Source: Kappaphycus alvarezii
Lineage: Eukaryota; Rhodophyta; Florideophyceae; Gigartinales; Solieriaceae
NCBI GenBank assembly: GCA_002205965.3
Contig: NADL03000464.1
Span: forward strand, 1-64,000
Reading direction: 5' to 3'
Length of the DNA: 64,000 nt
Of this stretch, positions 47,410 to 57,558 are shown piece after piece. Position 1 is the first letter of the stretch. Each line of letters starts with the position of its first letter. The notes beneath the pieces are model-generated. The model saw only the letters and a program-made list of their open reading frames with translations, was not told the origin of the DNA and made no database searches. A program made the translations under genes and the position numbers.

Positions 47410-48337
47410 TACCGAAAGCGAGAGCACCAAACATGTGGAGATCAAATGAAATTTTGTGGAAGAAATGGCTGGTATTCTGCTCTCAAGATGGTATTGACCC
47501 TCTCTCTGGAAATGAATGGGTGTCCTTCGGTATCTGGGCTGGCTCTTCGAGGAGAACAAGATCAGTGCGGGCTCAATACGCAACTATCTCTCGGCTGTCA
47601 CTACGGCGCACAATCGTATTGGGCGGTCTCTGGCACTCACACCACTCATACAATTGGCTTTGGATGCCTTTCAACAAGGGGACAGAGACCAAAAGTTGCT
47701 TTCAGACCCGCTTACAGAGCGGCGTGCCCTGCAAAGCTCCGTTGCTCGTCGAATCTTCGCTCTCGCACTCGCCTCTCCGGACACTGATCTCGAATTTCTA
47801 CGTAAAGACTACGATGTGCTCGTCAGCTACATTTTCTTTGAACGTGGCGAAGCTGGGGTGTCTTTGTTGCTGACCAACATCACCGTCACTCCGAATTCAA
47901 TCAACATCGCCATCGCGCTTCGGAAGAATCGCAACCGGGTTGCTCATACCCTTGCTTACCGCCAAAATCCCTGCTTCGATACTAGCGTGATCGACCTAGT
48001 CCGTCGTTATGATACTCTACGCCGCTCGAACCGATCTGGGAGCAAATACTATTGGGCTTTACCTGGGACTCGTCTTTCCAATAGCTCAAGAACCATTACT
48101 CTTTGGCTCCAGTTTTGTCTCGCTCGTGCTCAAGTTACACCTCCGCCTCAAGTTTCTTGGTCCTCGCACTCGCTGCGCATGGGTGTCGCATCGGAATGTG
48201 CAGCGATTGGGGTTCAGAAATATCGCATATTGATATGGGGAGATTGGTCCGCTGGACGCACATTCCCCGAGTCCTATCTGGATGCTAGGTTGACGCAATG
48301 TGATGACTCGCTCTTTTTCGTCGGTCACTTGCTGTAA
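47410..48337 (+). pseudogene. Tyrosine recombinase of the DIRS/Ngaro-like element
   Basis: Integrates the element by strand exchange. The N-terminal SAM-like part begins in another frame (EILWKKWLVFCSQDG near 47445), and the main frame runs 47516-48337. Numbering from 47516: Arg110 (FERGEAGV), Lys136 region, His218-x-x-Arg221 (HSLRMG), WGDW at 241-244 and nucleophile Tyr254 (ESYLD). The R...HxxR...Y set is complete. Only the frame change near 47510 separates the two parts. Confidence 0.8.
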
Positions 48338-49430
48338 CCTCACTCTAGCTATCACGTACCTCTGGTACATTTGGTTTTCTCTATTGTTTTAATTCGGTGG
48401 AATGATTGGAAAATTATGGGTGAATGTGATAAGGGGGGCTTCGACGTGGCTGTGATCCACAACTGGAAGCAAGTCACGCTGTCACGTCTGCATCTCGGTT
48501 GCATTTGAATCCGCCGGACTGTAAGATACTCGAGATATGGCCACGTAGGCAGCTTACTGTTGCTCAGGGACTTGATGTGCGATCAGAACCCGTCGAACAG
48601 TTCTATATAACCGACAACTTGGAAACCTTTGCCACAACTTCTGGTCTCTCAAGTCGTCGCTTGTTCTCCCGTCTCCCGCCCTCCATTCATCCTTCATGGC
48701 CCAATCACAAGCCGTCTTTTGTTCTTAATTTGTTATATTGTATGTTATGATTTTTTTTATGGGTATTATGATTCAAGTCTCATGCAAACGCAGCAACCGT
48801 TGAAGGTGTTGATTTGTTTCTGGTCAGAGGATCAACGCGCATAATGGTCACGGGCGTATGACCGCGCTACTCTCCTTACAACTCTTGCGACGCGAACACA
48901 CCAAATCAAAAGAGTTTACCCAAGCGTACGCATGATGGAACGAATGGAACCGGACAAGGATTTCAGCGTCTGGGGAGACACGCCAATCACCTCATCCAAT
49001 TCCACCATTCCATTACTCCCGGTCATTTATCTCGGTCCTGGCAACTCACCCGCCTTTTCGCTGGAACATCCTCTCCCCTTCGTGTGCCTCCCCAGGCCGG
49101 CCATTGCTGGCAGCGTACGTCCACTCACGACAAGTAAGGTTGGCACCAAACGGAAGCTCTCACATTACATCCTTTTGGGGTACCATCCCCTGAAGAAGCG
49201 CTCCGCGCCTATAGTCGCTGTACAGCAGCATCCGAGGATTCGATTGATCAAGCATTTTTTAACCCTGCCATCACCAGTTCTGTCTCAAGCAAACTTCCAA
49301 CACAAAGGTTCAAATCAATCCCAACTACTGGAGCATGTAAGCTGCATAAGTTATCCCTGATTGCTGTAATGCGTACTTATTTAGTTATCCCTGTTGCTGA
49401 TAGCTATTTGCATTGATAAAGTGTTTGTGT
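48338..49430 (+). other. 3' non-coding region with inner repeats
   Basis: Contains the inner repeats at 48377-48395 and 48648-48661. A frame at 48932-49360 is not recognisable. In Ngaro-type elements this interval contains the B1-A2 junction, which matches what is seen. Confidence 0.5.
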
Positions 49431-49856
49431 TTCTCTACTGTTTTAATTCATAAAATAATGTAACACCTTTCTTTCGTATAAAAATGTCCCCAGTCTCTAA
49501 AGCTTCCATTTTTTATTATTTTGAGTTGAGCAGTATGTAAATACCTACAGAAATAGCAAAAAACACTGCCACTGGTATGAATTATTCGCCCTGTAATTTT
49601 GATATTCTAGAAGATTATAAAGGTCGTAATCAATGATTATGAAAGAGATATGACTAGTTTTGTCTGAGATACAACCGTAAGCTCCCGAAATTCACGGTTA
49701 ATTCGCGTATATAGTCAGCACACGTAGCTAAAACCGCCTCAGAACCCCCATGGAGACAATTCAGACTGAGAGTTTATTTAAAGTGTAAATTTACAACATA
49801 ATTCTATAGTAAAGGTGTTATGGTAACTTAAGGCACTAAGAAATGTTCAATGAGCA

Positions 49857-50323
49857 ATGTCCTTTCTTCTGAGGATCGGTGAAGAGTGGGGAAAAGAGAA
49901 AAGATCAAAAAATTTAGAAATGAAGTATCGCAGCGAACTGCCACCGAATACTCTGATCGATTTCCTCAAAATGCTATTGGAAACCATAAACAACCACATC
50001 TCGCAGAAAAATGACATAATATATCTGAATCAAATGTATGGCTTGTAGCGCAGTCAATATTTTGCATTCTTCTTGGATTTACCATGATGTGTGAGAGGCT
50101 GGTTATACGCAATAGAGAAAGAAATAAAAAAGCTTATCTTGGAGTTCAGTGCTGTTCAATTCAGTACTATCTTGAAAAAGCACAGAAAAGCATGGTGGAA
50201 GGAAAATGCCACAAAACTAAATTACTGATTTGGAGAGAGTACAGGAACAATGGAATAGTCAATAAAAGAACCATTACACTGAAATAGATCGAGATCTATA
50301 GCACATTCATATACTGCAGTGGT
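49857..50323 (+). pseudogene. Decayed LINE-like reverse transcriptase, 5' piece
   Basis: The plus-strand frame LRIGEEWGKEKR...LPPNTLIDFLKMLLETINNH is followed by more interrupted protein-like sequence up to the chromovirus insertion (HSYTAVV). Alone it is weak. It is assigned because the piece after the insertion carries RT motifs in the same orientation. Confidence 0.35.
50319..50323. repeat. Target-site duplication GTGGT, left copy
   Basis: GTGGT precedes the 5' LTR and is repeated at 55560-55564 after the 3' LTR. Confidence 0.9.
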
Positions 50324-50611
50324 TGTAACCGACTTAGGGTTCTTACTGTAATGTACACCCTTCGACCAAGCTAGCTTACAGGACAGGCTGCCACGAGAAC
50401 TTTTATGACTTTGGGCAATCGCCGTCGTCACCCCGACGGTGCGGGGCACGCCGACGGGACCAACTCCCGAGTACCCAAATCGCTACTTAAACTGATGAGG
50501 CTAACTGTAGAGCATGGGATAGAAGGGAGGCAACACGGGCGGAACGACGAACGCTAGTGTAACGAAACGAACAACAGGGTTTTGGTAAACGACCACGCTT
50601 CCCCTGTTACA
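50324..50611 (+). repeat. 5' LTR of element 2
   Basis: 288 bp, matched without visible difference by 55272-55559 (offset 4948 at both ends). Inside are GC-rich short inverted repeats (CCGTCG...CGACGG) around 50430. Confidence 0.95.
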
Positions 50612-50613
50612 CT

Positions 50614-50626
50614 TGGTAGCATCGCG
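50614..50626 (+). other. Probable primer binding site, element 2
   Basis: TGGTAGCATCGCG starts 2 nt after the LTR. The first eight bases equal the 3' complement of animal-type initiator tRNA-Met (TGGTAGCA). The tRNA in this organism is not known to me. Confidence 0.55.
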
Positions 50627-50669
50627 TTGCGATCCAGTGGTTCACAGCTGAAAGCGACGCACGAGTTGT

Positions 50670-51815
50670 ATGCCTCCAACTCGAATTCCTCCACCACCGA
50701 CACGTGTTCAAGGACCGCGCCGGGCAAAGGAAAGATCTAAGTTTGGTCTTTCACGACAAGCCATGAGTGCGAACATCACCGCGCAAGGTGCGCAAGGTGC
50801 AGGTGACTCCGGCACGCGACCCATAGAAGGTAGTGCAACAAACGAGGAGGTTATTCAGTCATTACGGTCAGAGATCCAGATGATGCGTCAGACGATGGCT
50901 GCACAAGATGCACGCATAGAGAATTTGCTTACGCTAGTCGAGCAAGGCACAGTCAATCAAGGCTCTTCCGGAAACGCTGGAGAGGGCTCGTGCGATCTTC
51001 GCTCGATCAAGGCACCGCAGTTGTGTAGCTATGCAGGCAATCATGATGAGCGCACGTCTACTAAGGTGAAGTCATTCATTTACAATGTGAGAAAGGTCGG
51101 ACGTCTAAGTGGTTTCCGTGACCAGAAAATGGTAGAACTGGCTGATTGCTATTTACAGGATCGCGCTGCTGTCTGGATGATGGGATTGGAGCGCAATAAT
51201 CAGAAGCCGAGAACAGTAGATGAGCTTCAAACAGCTATGCTTCGCGAGTTTGTCCCCCAAAATGAGCGCGCCCGTGCAAAGGCGAGACTTATGAAGATCA
51301 AGCAGTCATCGACAATGGACAGCTATATATCTTCTTTCCGTGATCTCGTAGAGTTATGCGAGACTCCTCTCTCGGAAGCGTATCTTTTCTTTTTCAATGG
51401 ACTCACCGATCGTTTTAAAGAAGAGTTTTGTAAGAAGTATCCCACAGGTGAACCGAATGATCTACAGGAAGTGTACGATCATGCCCGTGTTTTGGATTTG
51501 GCGAAGCAGTGGTCCTCAGGGAACATGGATACCCGCCCCAAGGACCGTCGCCCCGATATTAAAGGTGTAAAGAAGGATATCAATCTTAAGAAGGCTCGTG
51601 GAGAAAAGACAATGATGCCTGAGAAGGATCCTAAGGATCCTATCTGGGGTCCGTCGGATTCCAAACAGCGCAACCATTACCGCAAGCATAACCGTTGCTT
51701 TGAGTGTGGTGCGGCGTGGGAACCAGGACACAGATGTTCAATCGAAGAAAGCAACCAGAATGGGTTGCAGGTGGCAGGCCGTGGGGACAACCCAAAAGGC
51801 CAACGCCGTCGTTAG
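50670..51815 (+). CDS. gag: Gag of element 2
   Basis: 381 codons from the ATG at 50670. A coiled-coil stretch (about 55-90) precedes the retrotransposon gag domain (about 110-270) with AVWMMGLERNN and ELQTAMLREFVPQNERARAK, typical of the Ty3 gag core. One zinc knuckle of the chromovirus type, C343-x2-C346-x7-H354-x-C356 (CFECGAAWEPGHRC), is near the end. The ORF overlaps pol by at least 112 nt. Confidence 0.9.
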   Translation: MPPTRIPPPPTRVQGPRRAKERSKFGLSRQAMSANITAQGAQGAGDSGTRPIEGSATNEEVIQSLRSEIQMMRQTMAAQDARIENLLTLVEQGTVNQGSSGNAGEGSCDLRSIKAPQLCSYAGNHDERTSTKVKSFIYNVRKVGRLSGFRDQKMVELADCYLQDRAAVWMMGLERNNQKPRTVDELQTAMLREFVPQNERARAKARLMKIKQSSTMDSYISSFRDLVELCETPLSEAYLFFFNGLTDRFKEEFCKKYPTGEPNDLQEVYDHARVLDLAKQWSSGNMDTRPKDRRPDIKGVKKDINLKKARGEKTMMPEKDPKDPIWGPSDSKQRNHYRKHNRCFECGAAWEPGHRCSIEESNQNGLQVAGRGDNPKGQRRR

Positions 51816-54800
51816 AGGCGGCCCATGTTAATCTAAACGGGGATGTACCCCTTCGTCTGTCCGCAATTGGGACAGAAACAGCAGGCAACAATGAAATGTA
51901 TTATGATTGTGTTGTCGGATGTGTACAGTCTGTTGGTCATCTCGACCCAGGGGCCACAGACAATTTTATAACCTCCGAGCTGGCTCAGCGAGCTTGTCTT
52001 GAAGTACGTGATTTTGTCACGAAGGTGGAGCTAGGAGACGGCTCCGAAACGAAGACTACAGGGATCACGAATGGTATCATTGGCCTAGACGGTTGCTTAA
52101 GCGAGCAAACTCTGTATGTAATCGAGCTGCCCGAGCACACGCCGTTAGTGCTAGGCCGATCATGGTTAAGAGAGCATAATCCTATCGTGGATTGGAGTAA
52201 CTGCTCTCTCAAAGTCGTTCTGCCAGGTGGATCTACGAAATTGATACGACCTCGGCAAGTACCGCGCCATAGAAGCATATCCCTGAAGACAATTTCCATC
52301 AAACGGATGAGAAAGATGCTGCGAAAGGGCAACGTTGAGCTTTTTGCGGTGAAGGTAATGCCTGCGGAGGGAAAGTCCAAGGTGGCGCCTGAGTTGGCAT
52401 CGTTAGTCGGGGAGTACGGCGAAATTTTCCGAGATGAGTTGCCAGATGAACTACCACCGCAAAGAGGCGTTAATTTTGAGATCAATCTGAAAAGTGATTC
52501 AGCACCTCCTGTGCGACCGGTTATCAGGCTATCAACAGATGAGCTAGCAGAGCTCAAACGGCAGTTGAAGGAGTTGGTCAACAAAGGATTTTTGCGCCCG
52601 TCAATATCGCCGTATGGCGCACCAGTGTTTTTTGTGCGTAAGAAGTCAGGCGATCTTAGAATGGTATGTGATTTCCGCGCTCTCAACAAGATCACTATCC
52701 CAGATGTGACACCTCTGCCACTCATATCCGAGGCCTTAGACCACGTGAGTGGGGCTACTGTATTTTCCAAAGTGGATCTTCTTGGTGCATACCACCAAAT
52801 GCGTATTCGTGACGAGGACATCCCGAAGACCGCGATTCGAACACGATTCGGGTCTTATGAATGGACTGTACTGTGTTTCGGACTTACTAACGCGCCAGCC
52901 AGCTTCACACGTTTGCTGACGACGCTTCTACGAGACCTAAATGGCGAATGTTTGGTCATATTCCTTGATGATATACTTGTGTATAGTCGCAATATGGAGG
53001 AACATAAGAAACATTTGCGCTCGTTGTTTGATATCTTGCGCAGAGAACAACTGTTTGCAAAGCCAGCAAAATGCGAGTTTGGGAGCTCCAGTATCGAGTT
53101 CCTAGGGCACGTAGTCAGTGCAAACGGGATTGAGATGCAAGCTAATCTGAAGGATGCAATCCTAGACTGGCCAAGGCCAACGACGATTCGTCACGTCCAG
53201 CAGTTCATTGGGCTCGCGAATTATTACCGCAAGTTCATCAGAGGGTACGCTAATATCCTTCGGCCCGTGTCAGACATTTTAAGGTCGAAAACATTCGAGT
53301 GGGGTGAAGAGCAGGAGAACTCATTTGATGCGTTGAAGAAAGCTCTCACTACGGCGCCAGTGCTGGCACACCCCTCTTCTGAAAAAGAATTTATTGTTTC
53401 TACGGATGCATCTCAATTTGCCGTCGGAGCAACTCTGGAACAAGACGGTAGACCAGTGGCTTACCTTTCTCATCGGCTAACAGACGCTGAAAGTCGATGG
53501 TGCGTAGGTGACCAGGAACTACTTGCTTTTATGATTGCCTTACGAGACTGGGAGGTTTACCTGAAGGGGAGAAAATTCACGTTCAGGACTGACCACGAAC
53601 CCATCCGCTATTTGCAGTCAAAGGCCAAGTTGTCAGGTCGCCAAGCCCGCTGGCTCGACACGCTACAGTCGTTTACATATGATACGTTACATGTCCCGGG
53701 GAAAGTGAATACTGTGCCAGATGCCCTGAGCCGACGCCCGGATCATGACATTCGTTTGCATTCCATTGCGCTAGGTGGAGCCTTGGATGAAATTAGGAAC
53801 GCCTACCCCCACGATGCTTTGGCAAAAGAGCTGATTGAGTTCTTTAAAGACGAAACGCCGCCAAGCACACCACAGGGCAAACAACAAGCACAGAACTTTA
53901 AGTTTGAGAATGGAACTTTGCTATGGATAGCAAACGATCAGTCCAGAGTCTATATTCCGAACTATGGTGCCCTCCGGACAAATACTATCAAGGCATTCCA
54001 CGAACCTTCGCATTTTCATGCAGATAAGACGTATTCTGCAATGACGAGGCAAGTATATTGGCGTGGGATGTATGATGCCGTGCGTAGCTACTGTTCGCGA
54101 TGCCATGACTGTCAGGTGAATAAGGTTAAGAACAGTCTCCCTGGAGGTAGCTTGCAGCCTCACGACATCCCCGAGAGCTGCTGGCACACTGTGTCTATGG
54201 ATTTCTTGACGGAACTACCTATGGATGAAGATGCATTTGATTCTGTGTTTGTTGTCGTAGATAAACTCTCAAAAAGAGCAATCTTCATCCCCACCACGAA
54301 AGCAATTGATGCTCCCGGTGCAGCTCAGCTTTTGCAGCAGTATTTGTTTGCAAAGCACGGAGTACCACGTAAATTCATCTGCGATCGGGATCCGAAATTC
54401 AGATCTAAGTTCTGGGAAGGTTTGACACGTATTTTTGAAGTCGACCTAAACATGTCTACTGCTGACCACCCAGAGACAGATGGCCAGTCAGAAGTTACGA
54501 TTAAGACATTATCTGGAATGCTACGAGCTAGCATTCAGCGATCACCGAATCAGTGGAGTCGTATGCTCCCAGTTTTAGAATTCGAGTATAACTGTTCTCG
54601 AAGCGAGAGCACAGGCCTCTCCCCCTTTGAAGTAGACATCGGCCGAGTACCGTTGAGTGTGAAGACCAGAAGCTATTCTATTGAAGAAGTCCCGAGCCAG
54701 TCAGCGAGAGAATTGGCTGACCGCCTGGAAGCTTACCGCATTCTCGCACGCGACAATATAGCAGCAGCACGTGCCAAGCAACAGCACTACGCGAATCTTC

Positions 54801-55276
54801 GTAGGGATCCAAACGTGTCTTTTGAGAAGAATGAATTGGTTTTGTTACGTTCTGACGGCCTGGACAGCTTTAATAGATCGTCCTTACCAACTAAGTGGCG
54901 TCCGAAGTATTTGGGGCCATTGCGAGTGCTAGAAGTAATGAGTCCTGTTACTTATCGTCTGGAATTGCCTCCCACGATGTCGCGAGCACATAATGTATTT
55001 CATGTTTCAAAGCTCAAGCGTTATCATCGCCCCGAGGGTGCCTCTGGCCCCCTTCCAGTCGTCATTGATGCCGACGGGGCTGTCGAACACGAAGTAGAGC
55101 GTATTTTAGACAAGACCCGAGAGAATCGCAGGATTTATTATCTTGTCCAGTTCACTGGAGAGTCTGAGTCTGAGGCTGAATGGATCGCGAAGTCTGATCT
55201 AGGGCATTGCAAGGAACTCGTTAAGGAATATGAGAAAGCGCTGAGGACATCGCTTTCAAAGAGCGGGCGAGTGTAA
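51704..55276 (+). CDS. pol: Pol of element 2: protease, RT, RNase H, integrase, chromodomain
   Basis: Open frame with no ATG start; it is presumably reached by -1 frameshifting from gag. Numbering from the GTG at 51704: protease motif LDPGATDNFI with D81 (Ser/Thr usual where Pro stands); RT with FLDD at 420-423; RNase H (STDASQFAVGA and TDHEPIRYL); integrase D833, D894, E930 (D-60-D-35-E); a GPY/F-like segment (KYLGPLRVLE); and a chromodomain at about 1127-1178 with the aromatic/acidic pattern YYLVQF...EAEW. The stop TAA (55274-55276) lies inside the 3' LTR. Confidence 0.95.
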   Translation: MWCGVGTRTQMFNRRKQPEWVAGGRPWGQPKRPTPSLEAAHVNLNGDVPLRLSAIGTETAGNNEMYYDCVVGCVQSVGHLDPGATDNFITSELAQRACLEVRDFVTKVELGDGSETKTTGITNGIIGLDGCLSEQTLYVIELPEHTPLVLGRSWLREHNPIVDWSNCSLKVVLPGGSTKLIRPRQVPRHRSISLKTISIKRMRKMLRKGNVELFAVKVMPAEGKSKVAPELASLVGEYGEIFRDELPDELPPQRGVNFEINLKSDSAPPVRPVIRLSTDELAELKRQLKELVNKGFLRPSISPYGAPVFFVRKKSGDLRMVCDFRALNKITIPDVTPLPLISEALDHVSGATVFSKVDLLGAYHQMRIRDEDIPKTAIRTRFGSYEWTVLCFGLTNAPASFTRLLTTLLRDLNGECLVIFLDDILVYSRNMEEHKKHLRSLFDILRREQLFAKPAKCEFGSSSIEFLGHVVSANGIEMQANLKDAILDWPRPTTIRHVQQFIGLANYYRKFIRGYANILRPVSDILRSKTFEWGEEQENSFDALKKALTTAPVLAHPSSEKEFIVSTDASQFAVGATLEQDGRPVAYLSHRLTDAESRWCVGDQELLAFMIALRDWEVYLKGRKFTFRTDHEPIRYLQSKAKLSGRQARWLDTLQSFTYDTLHVPGKVNTVPDALSRRPDHDIRLHSIALGGALDEIRNAYPHDALAKELIEFFKDETPPSTPQGKQQAQNFKFENGTLLWIANDQSRVYIPNYGALRTNTIKAFHEPSHFHADKTYSAMTRQVYWRGMYDAVRSYCSRCHDCQVNKVKNSLPGGSLQPHDIPESCWHTVSMDFLTELPMDEDAFDSVFVVVDKLSKRAIFIPTTKAIDAPGAAQLLQQYLFAKHGVPRKFICDRDPKFRSKFWEGLTRIFEVDLNMSTADHPETDGQSEVTIKTLSGMLRASIQRSPNQWSRMLPVLEFEYNCSRSESTGLSPFEVDIGRVPLSVKTRSYSIEEVPSQSARELADRLEAYRILARDNIAAARAKQQHYANLRRDPNVSFEKNELVLLRSDGLDSFNRSSLPTKWRPKYLGPLRVLEVMSPVTYRLELPPTMSRAHNVFHVSKLKRYHRPEGASGPLPVVIDADGAVEHEVERILDKTRENRRIYYLVQFTGESESEAEWIAKSDLGHCKELVKEYEKALRTSLSKSGRV
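51791..51797 (+). promoter_or_regulatory. Candidate -1 frameshift site CCCAAAA
   Basis: The heptamer is C CCA AAA in the gag frame and fits the X XXY YYZ rule. It lies 16 nt before the gag stop codon and shifts into the open pol frame. A short GCCG/CGGC stem can form just downstream. This is the only good slippery site that I see in the overlap. Confidence 0.6.
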
Positions 55277-55559
55277 CCGACTTAGGGTTCTTACTGTAAT
55301 GTACACCCTTCGACCAAGCTAGCTTACAGGACAGGCTGCCACGAGAACTTTTATGACTTTGGGCAATCGCCGTCGTCACCCCGACGGTGCGGGGCACGCC
55401 GACGGGACCAACTCCCGAGTACCCAAATCGCTACTTAAACTGATGAGGCTAACTGTAGAGCATGGGATAGAAGGGAGGCAACACGGGCGGAACGACGAAC
55501 GCTAGTGTAACGAAACGAACAACAGGGTTTTGGTAAACGACCACGCTTCCCCTGTTACA
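55272..55559 (+). repeat. 3' LTR of element 2
   Basis: Identical by eye to 50324-50611. It overlaps the pol stop codon by its first bases. A purine-rich AAAGAGCGGGCGAG precedes it as probable polypurine tract. Confidence 0.95.
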
Positions 55560-56040
55560 GTGGTGGAATTCGAAATAGATGAGGGAGCTTGAGTTTTGAT
55601 TTATAATATTTGGTTATCTTTAGAGGATAACACCATTTTCAGTTCTAGCGTACGGTATGTATACTAAAAAGTTATTTATAGTGTTCTTTTTTTGTTATGT
55701 TAAGTCTCAGAATGACCAGTTACCACAGAGCTGCAATGAAAACTAGTTTTTATATTTACGGCGATATAAGGATACAATATTTTATCGATCTTGTTAACAT
55801 TATCGACGCTTTCGAAGACATTCAATGCTTCAGGACAGAAATAAAACTGTTTAAATGTATGAAACAGCACAAAACTAAGCTAAGAATAAACATAGCACCG
55901 CCAGAAAATATTGAAATAGTAATTAGAAGTAAGGTCTAGTTTCCAATAGGTCCTTCACAAGGATTTCTGATCGACGATAGCTATCTTATAGTGGAAACTG
56001 ATCTAGATTTATTGGCAGATGATATAATTTTCGAGTCATG
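55560..56040 (+). pseudogene. Decayed LINE-like reverse transcriptase, RT core
   Basis: In one plus-strand frame, YFIDLVNIIDAF (55776-55814) fits RT motif A, PIGPSQG (55943-55963) motif B, and LADDIIF (56012-56032) motif C, at suitable spacing. A TAG interrupts between them. It continues the flank 49857-50323 once element 2 is removed. No endonuclease domain is visible. Confidence 0.5.
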
Positions 56041-56564
56041 GAAACGTTGAAATTATTTTTAGGAGAAGGGCCAATATCGACTGAGTTAAAGATACATATG
56101 AATTTCGCTTACAAAGGCTGTTAGAACTAAAAACAAAACAAAATTGTGTAGATATTCACGGATGAATGGCTGCGGTCCTACAATGTACAGCTTATTGAAA
56201 TGTCGGAAATAGTTTCCGTGTTTAGGTAAGCGTTTCTGAAAGAGTATCTCTACCAAGAAACCCGAGATGCCAATGCCAAATATCTCCGATCCATTATTTT
56301 CACTTCTACCATCTGCCACATCTACAGGCGCCAATTAAAGCCAAAGAAGAGGTTCTCATCATTTAAAAATACAAAGGCCATGCATCTGACTCAACTATTT
56401 GCCCGAAAATGTATCATTCCTCATTCTACGGCCCAATTATCGTGTTCAGTGACCATAAAGAAATCGTCAATCTAATTTGCTCTCACTCTAAGAGCTGCCC
56501 CTTGATGCACGGAGGATGAACTCTTAAAAGTTTCACTATCCGAAGAAATGGATGCAAATAGATT

Positions 56565-57042
56565 TCAAGCTGTCTTTTTAGCGACTCTGTCTATATAATG
56601 TATCGGTCTGTCGATTGCTTCGGATATCGCGTTAGCTTCATTGGATTTTTTCGAAAGACCTTGTGGTTTGTGCCTCGTCTCTATCAAAAAATTAGTGACT
56701 TTAATCTCTTCTTTTTCACCAAATGGTATCAAAATTCGGTATAACTTCTCCGCTGCTAAATATTTCTTTAGTACGAGCAACTGTTTTCCATCTAGCACTC
56801 AAACTGGTGTAAAGGGGAGAGCGAAAAAATTCAGTTTGAGTTGTGCATATTTTCCCTACCGATTTCCAAACTGTTTCGGCGTTGTGCTCGGTCACCAATT
56901 GAGATGAGGATATCCATGATCTGGCAAGAGTAAGATCCTCCTCACGGGTAAAGTTAGAGTCCCTTGAGCTGTCTAGATTGAAAGCTGTTGCAGTGGTTAC
57001 CTGGAAGTTAATAACCTCTACGCACAAGTCAACGCGGAGCAC
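56565..57042 (-). pseudogene. Myb/SANT-like DNA-binding domain fragment
   Basis: Minus strand. NFTREEDLTLARSWISSS, then AETVWKSVGKIC and SPLYTSLSARWKTV give three regularly spaced tryptophans (43, 59 and 85 of the 57042 frame), as in Myb/SANT-like domains of trihelix or transposon-associated proteins. After a frame change, VLKKYLAAEKLYRI (about 56765) continues the pattern. Probably a transposon accessory gene or a host gene relic. Confidence 0.5.
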
Positions 57043-57270
57043 GCCAGAACATAAGTAAAAGTTATCAACTTGTCAAAAGTCTCAAAAACGTGACACAAGA
57101 TGGTTGATGTTTCAGTTTAGGTCGCAACGTAAACGTTTGGATGAATCAACTCGAGTTTGGCATTATAATTAGGTCGGCATCTAAGATTTTTAGCTAGAGA
57201 CAGTTGAAAGAGATTCGTCAACCTTAAGGTATTGGGTGTTTGATGGGAAACTTTAGAAAACTTTCTAAAT

Positions 57271-57558
57271 TTAACTTATTTGAGAAGGGGAGATTTGTGA
57301 TATAGTAATAGAAGCAAAGGGAATATGTTGGTCCAATGAGCCCGAGAAGTTTGCTTCTGTAACTGACAGAACAGTTTTCCCCATTATGGTGTCGGCATAC
57401 CCTTTTGAGTCGATTGTAATTGTCGGTAAAGCTTTCGGATATATCGAAAATATTCCAAGAGTAAAACACCCAACCCTTTTCCCAGTCTGACTATACATGA
57501 CGTCTATAATGTTTTCGAAATTGGTGTTGTAACCCTCCGAAACTGTAATATAACTCAT
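57271..57558 (-). repeat. Repeat B tail, copy 3
   Basis: The minus-strand frame contains GCFTLGIFSIYPKALPTITI and DSKGYADTIMGKTVLSV, clearly related to 25341-25568. No nuclease-like tail adjoins here. Confidence 0.5.

Larger units (their letters stand above)
44457..49474 (+). mobile_element. Tyrosine-recombinase retrotransposon (DIRS/Ngaro-like)
   Basis: The order is gag-like ORF, RT, RNase H, tyrosine recombinase, with no integrase or protease. A 25-bp direct repeat bounds the element (44457-44481 and 49450-49474). Inner repeats are CTCAAGTCGTCGCT at 44486-44499 and 48648-48661, and TTCTCTAyTGTTTTAATTC at 48377-48395 and 49431-49449. This interleaved arrangement resembles the split direct repeats of Ngaro/PAT elements. 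Nonsense codons in gag and pol indicate a dead copy. Confidence 0.8.
50324..55559 (+). mobile_element. Young Ty3/gypsy chromovirus (element 2)
   Basis: 5.2 kb with 288-bp LTRs identical by eye, termini TGTAAC...GTTACA and a GTGGT duplication. gag and pol are both open and overlap in a -1 relation with a CCCAAAA site. The pol C terminus has a chromodomain. All signs are of a recent and possibly still competent insertion, apart from a Pro in the protease active-site motif. Confidence 0.95.

Noticed and set aside
51985..52821. A 278-codon minus-strand frame
   Set aside because: Antisense shadow of the intact pol gene of element 2.
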